Below, one piece after another: positions 5,311 to 5,859 of a stretch of 5,859 nt of DNA (the first letter of the stretch is position 1; each line of letters opens with the position of its first letter). The translations under genes were made by a program, and so were the position numbers. A model generated the notes under the pieces. That model made no database searches, was not told the DNA's origin, and saw only the letters and a program-made list of their open reading frames with translations. The stretch comes from CAZXTR01 sp964643615 (lineage in GTDB: Bacteria; Pseudomonadota; Alphaproteobacteria; CAAHEQ01; UBA3637): assembly GCA_964643615.1 (NCBI GenBank), contig CAZXTR010000045.1:1-5859 (forward strand). The letters run 5' to 3'.

Positions 5311-5763
5311 TTAAAATTTCTTGTTGCCTAAAGAAATATCAAACAAAACGTCTGTTCCGCCAACGGCTGAAGAAGTCAACTGTATTGTTGCAACGCGATC
5401 GTCACGAGAAAAAATCAACAAACTATTTTGCGTGCGAGTCATGGTAATTTCACGCCATCCGAATTTTGGCATCTCTAACATGTAAAAATCAAAAACGTTT
5501 GTTTGTGTATAAGGCGCTGAAAAACATAACCGACCAATCATAGGATCTTTTCCAAATAGCAAAGTTTTTTTCAAATCCATTTTAGCTTGTTCAGGAATGG
5601 GAATGTCCTTGAATTGTGCAAAGTTTGGGGGAGGTTGTAAATCCCCATCGATGGTCGTTGTTTCTGTCCTAAAAGAAGGTTCAATCTTGGTCGTGTCAAA
5701 AAAACAACTCGTTAACGTTCCAATACAAAGAATACATAAATAAAATAAACCATTTTGCTTCAT
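5311..5763 (-). CDS. Small predicted outer-membrane lipoprotein, family not identified
   Basis: 150 residues. The N-terminus is a lipoprotein signal: MKQNG, a hydrophobic core, then lipobox LTSC with Cys20; Phe at +2 gives no inner-membrane retention signal, so an outer-membrane location is predicted. The mature part has a proline-rich spacer (DLQPPPNF, 41-48), then a compact domain (about 52-150) with IPIPEQAKMD (54-63), LLFGKDPMIGRL (68-79), FDFYMLEMPKFGWRE (91-105), LLIFSRDDRVATIQL (115-129) and a final strand. The FY...MP..GW pattern followed by an R-D-R-V-A-T-I strand resembles a conserved lipoprotein I associate with alphaproteobacteria, but I cannot name a family or function. The ATG at 5763 is chosen over one at 5778 because GGAG lies 7 bases upstream and the signal peptide starts there. 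It is transcribed toward ptsN and has its own terminator. Confidence 0.88.
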   Translation of the reverse strand: MKQNGLFYLCILCIGTLTSCFFDTTKIEPSFRTETTTIDGDLQPPPNFAQFKDIPIPEQAKMDLKKTLLFGKDPMIGRLCFSAPYTQTNVFDFYMLEMPKFGWREITMTRTQNSLLIFSRDDRVATIQLTSSAVGGTDVLFDISLGNKKF

Positions 5764-5797
5764 GATAAATCTCCACAATTATTTTTCAATAAGTAAC

Positions 5798-5824
5798 TCT
5801 ATAAAAATTTATAAAGAAAGGCAA
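5798..5824 (-). promoter_or_regulatory. Possible promoter of the small lipoprotein gene (weak)
   Basis: On the minus strand, TTGCCT (5824-5819) and TATAGA (5803-5798) could form -35 and -10 boxes, but the spacer is only 15 bases and the region is AT-rich enough for chance matches. The 5764-5859 segment otherwise holds only the GGAG ribosome binding site at 5771-5774 and no supported gene. Confidence 0.28.
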
Positions 5825-5859
5825 TAAAATTATTTATAAATTGGCGACCAAAGACGACG

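Noticed and set aside
5830..5859. Possible C-terminal tail of another minus-strand gene (RRLWSPIYK then stop)
   Set aside because: Only nine codons are visible at the window edge; plausible, but cannot be told from chance without the adjoining sequence.

Overview
The window is AT-rich, tightly packed bacterial chromosome carrying seven protein-coding genes, most with clear family signatures. The combination of a divergent LppC-type lipoprotein gene next to rsmI-yraN, a HemW whose best motifs read like the alphaproteobacterial version (DLIYARP, HYSLYELTIE), and a two-domain HPF followed immediately by ptsN points to an alphaproteobacterium. The low GC and minimal spacing suggest a streamlined or host-associated lineage (for example Holosporales/Rickettsiales-like or low-GC gut alphaproteobacteria). 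This placement is inference, not proof.

Layout, left to right. Positions 1-337 (minus) hold yraN, an UPF0102 nuclease-fold protein cut by the window edge. Positions 327-1154 (minus) hold rsmI (16S rRNA 2'-O-ribose methyltransferase), overlapping yraN by 11 bases. A 93-base divergent region (1155-1247) carries back-to-back promoters with overlapping -10 boxes. lppC-type lipoprotein (1248-2681, plus) meets hemW (2678-3730, minus) tail to tail, with both stop codons inside one TTAA. A clean intrinsic terminator for the lipoprotein gene lies inside the hemW coding sequence at 2729-2751. hemW loses its first codons to a run of exactly 100 N (3731-3830), which is an assembly gap.

Right of the gap, a good sigma70-type promoter (3991-4019) drives the two-gene operon hpf-ptsN (4049-5069, plus): ribosome hibernation plus the nitrogen-PTS EIIA regulator. 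A 241-base convergent intergenic region follows, containing a UUCG-loop terminator for the last gene. That gene is a small unrecognised lipoprotein (5311-5763, minus) with a strong Shine-Dalgarno site. The last ~96 bases are its upstream region.

Functionally this is mostly housekeeping: ribosome modification and hibernation, envelope lipoproteins, heme delivery and PTS regulation. I do not see a mobile element, CRISPR array, defence system, tRNA or rRNA. The points worth a second look are regulatory and architectural: the shared bidirectional promoter, the terminator embedded in the opposing gene, the missing rpoN upstream of hpf, the uncharacterised lipoprotein, and the unexplained 3' region after ptsN.
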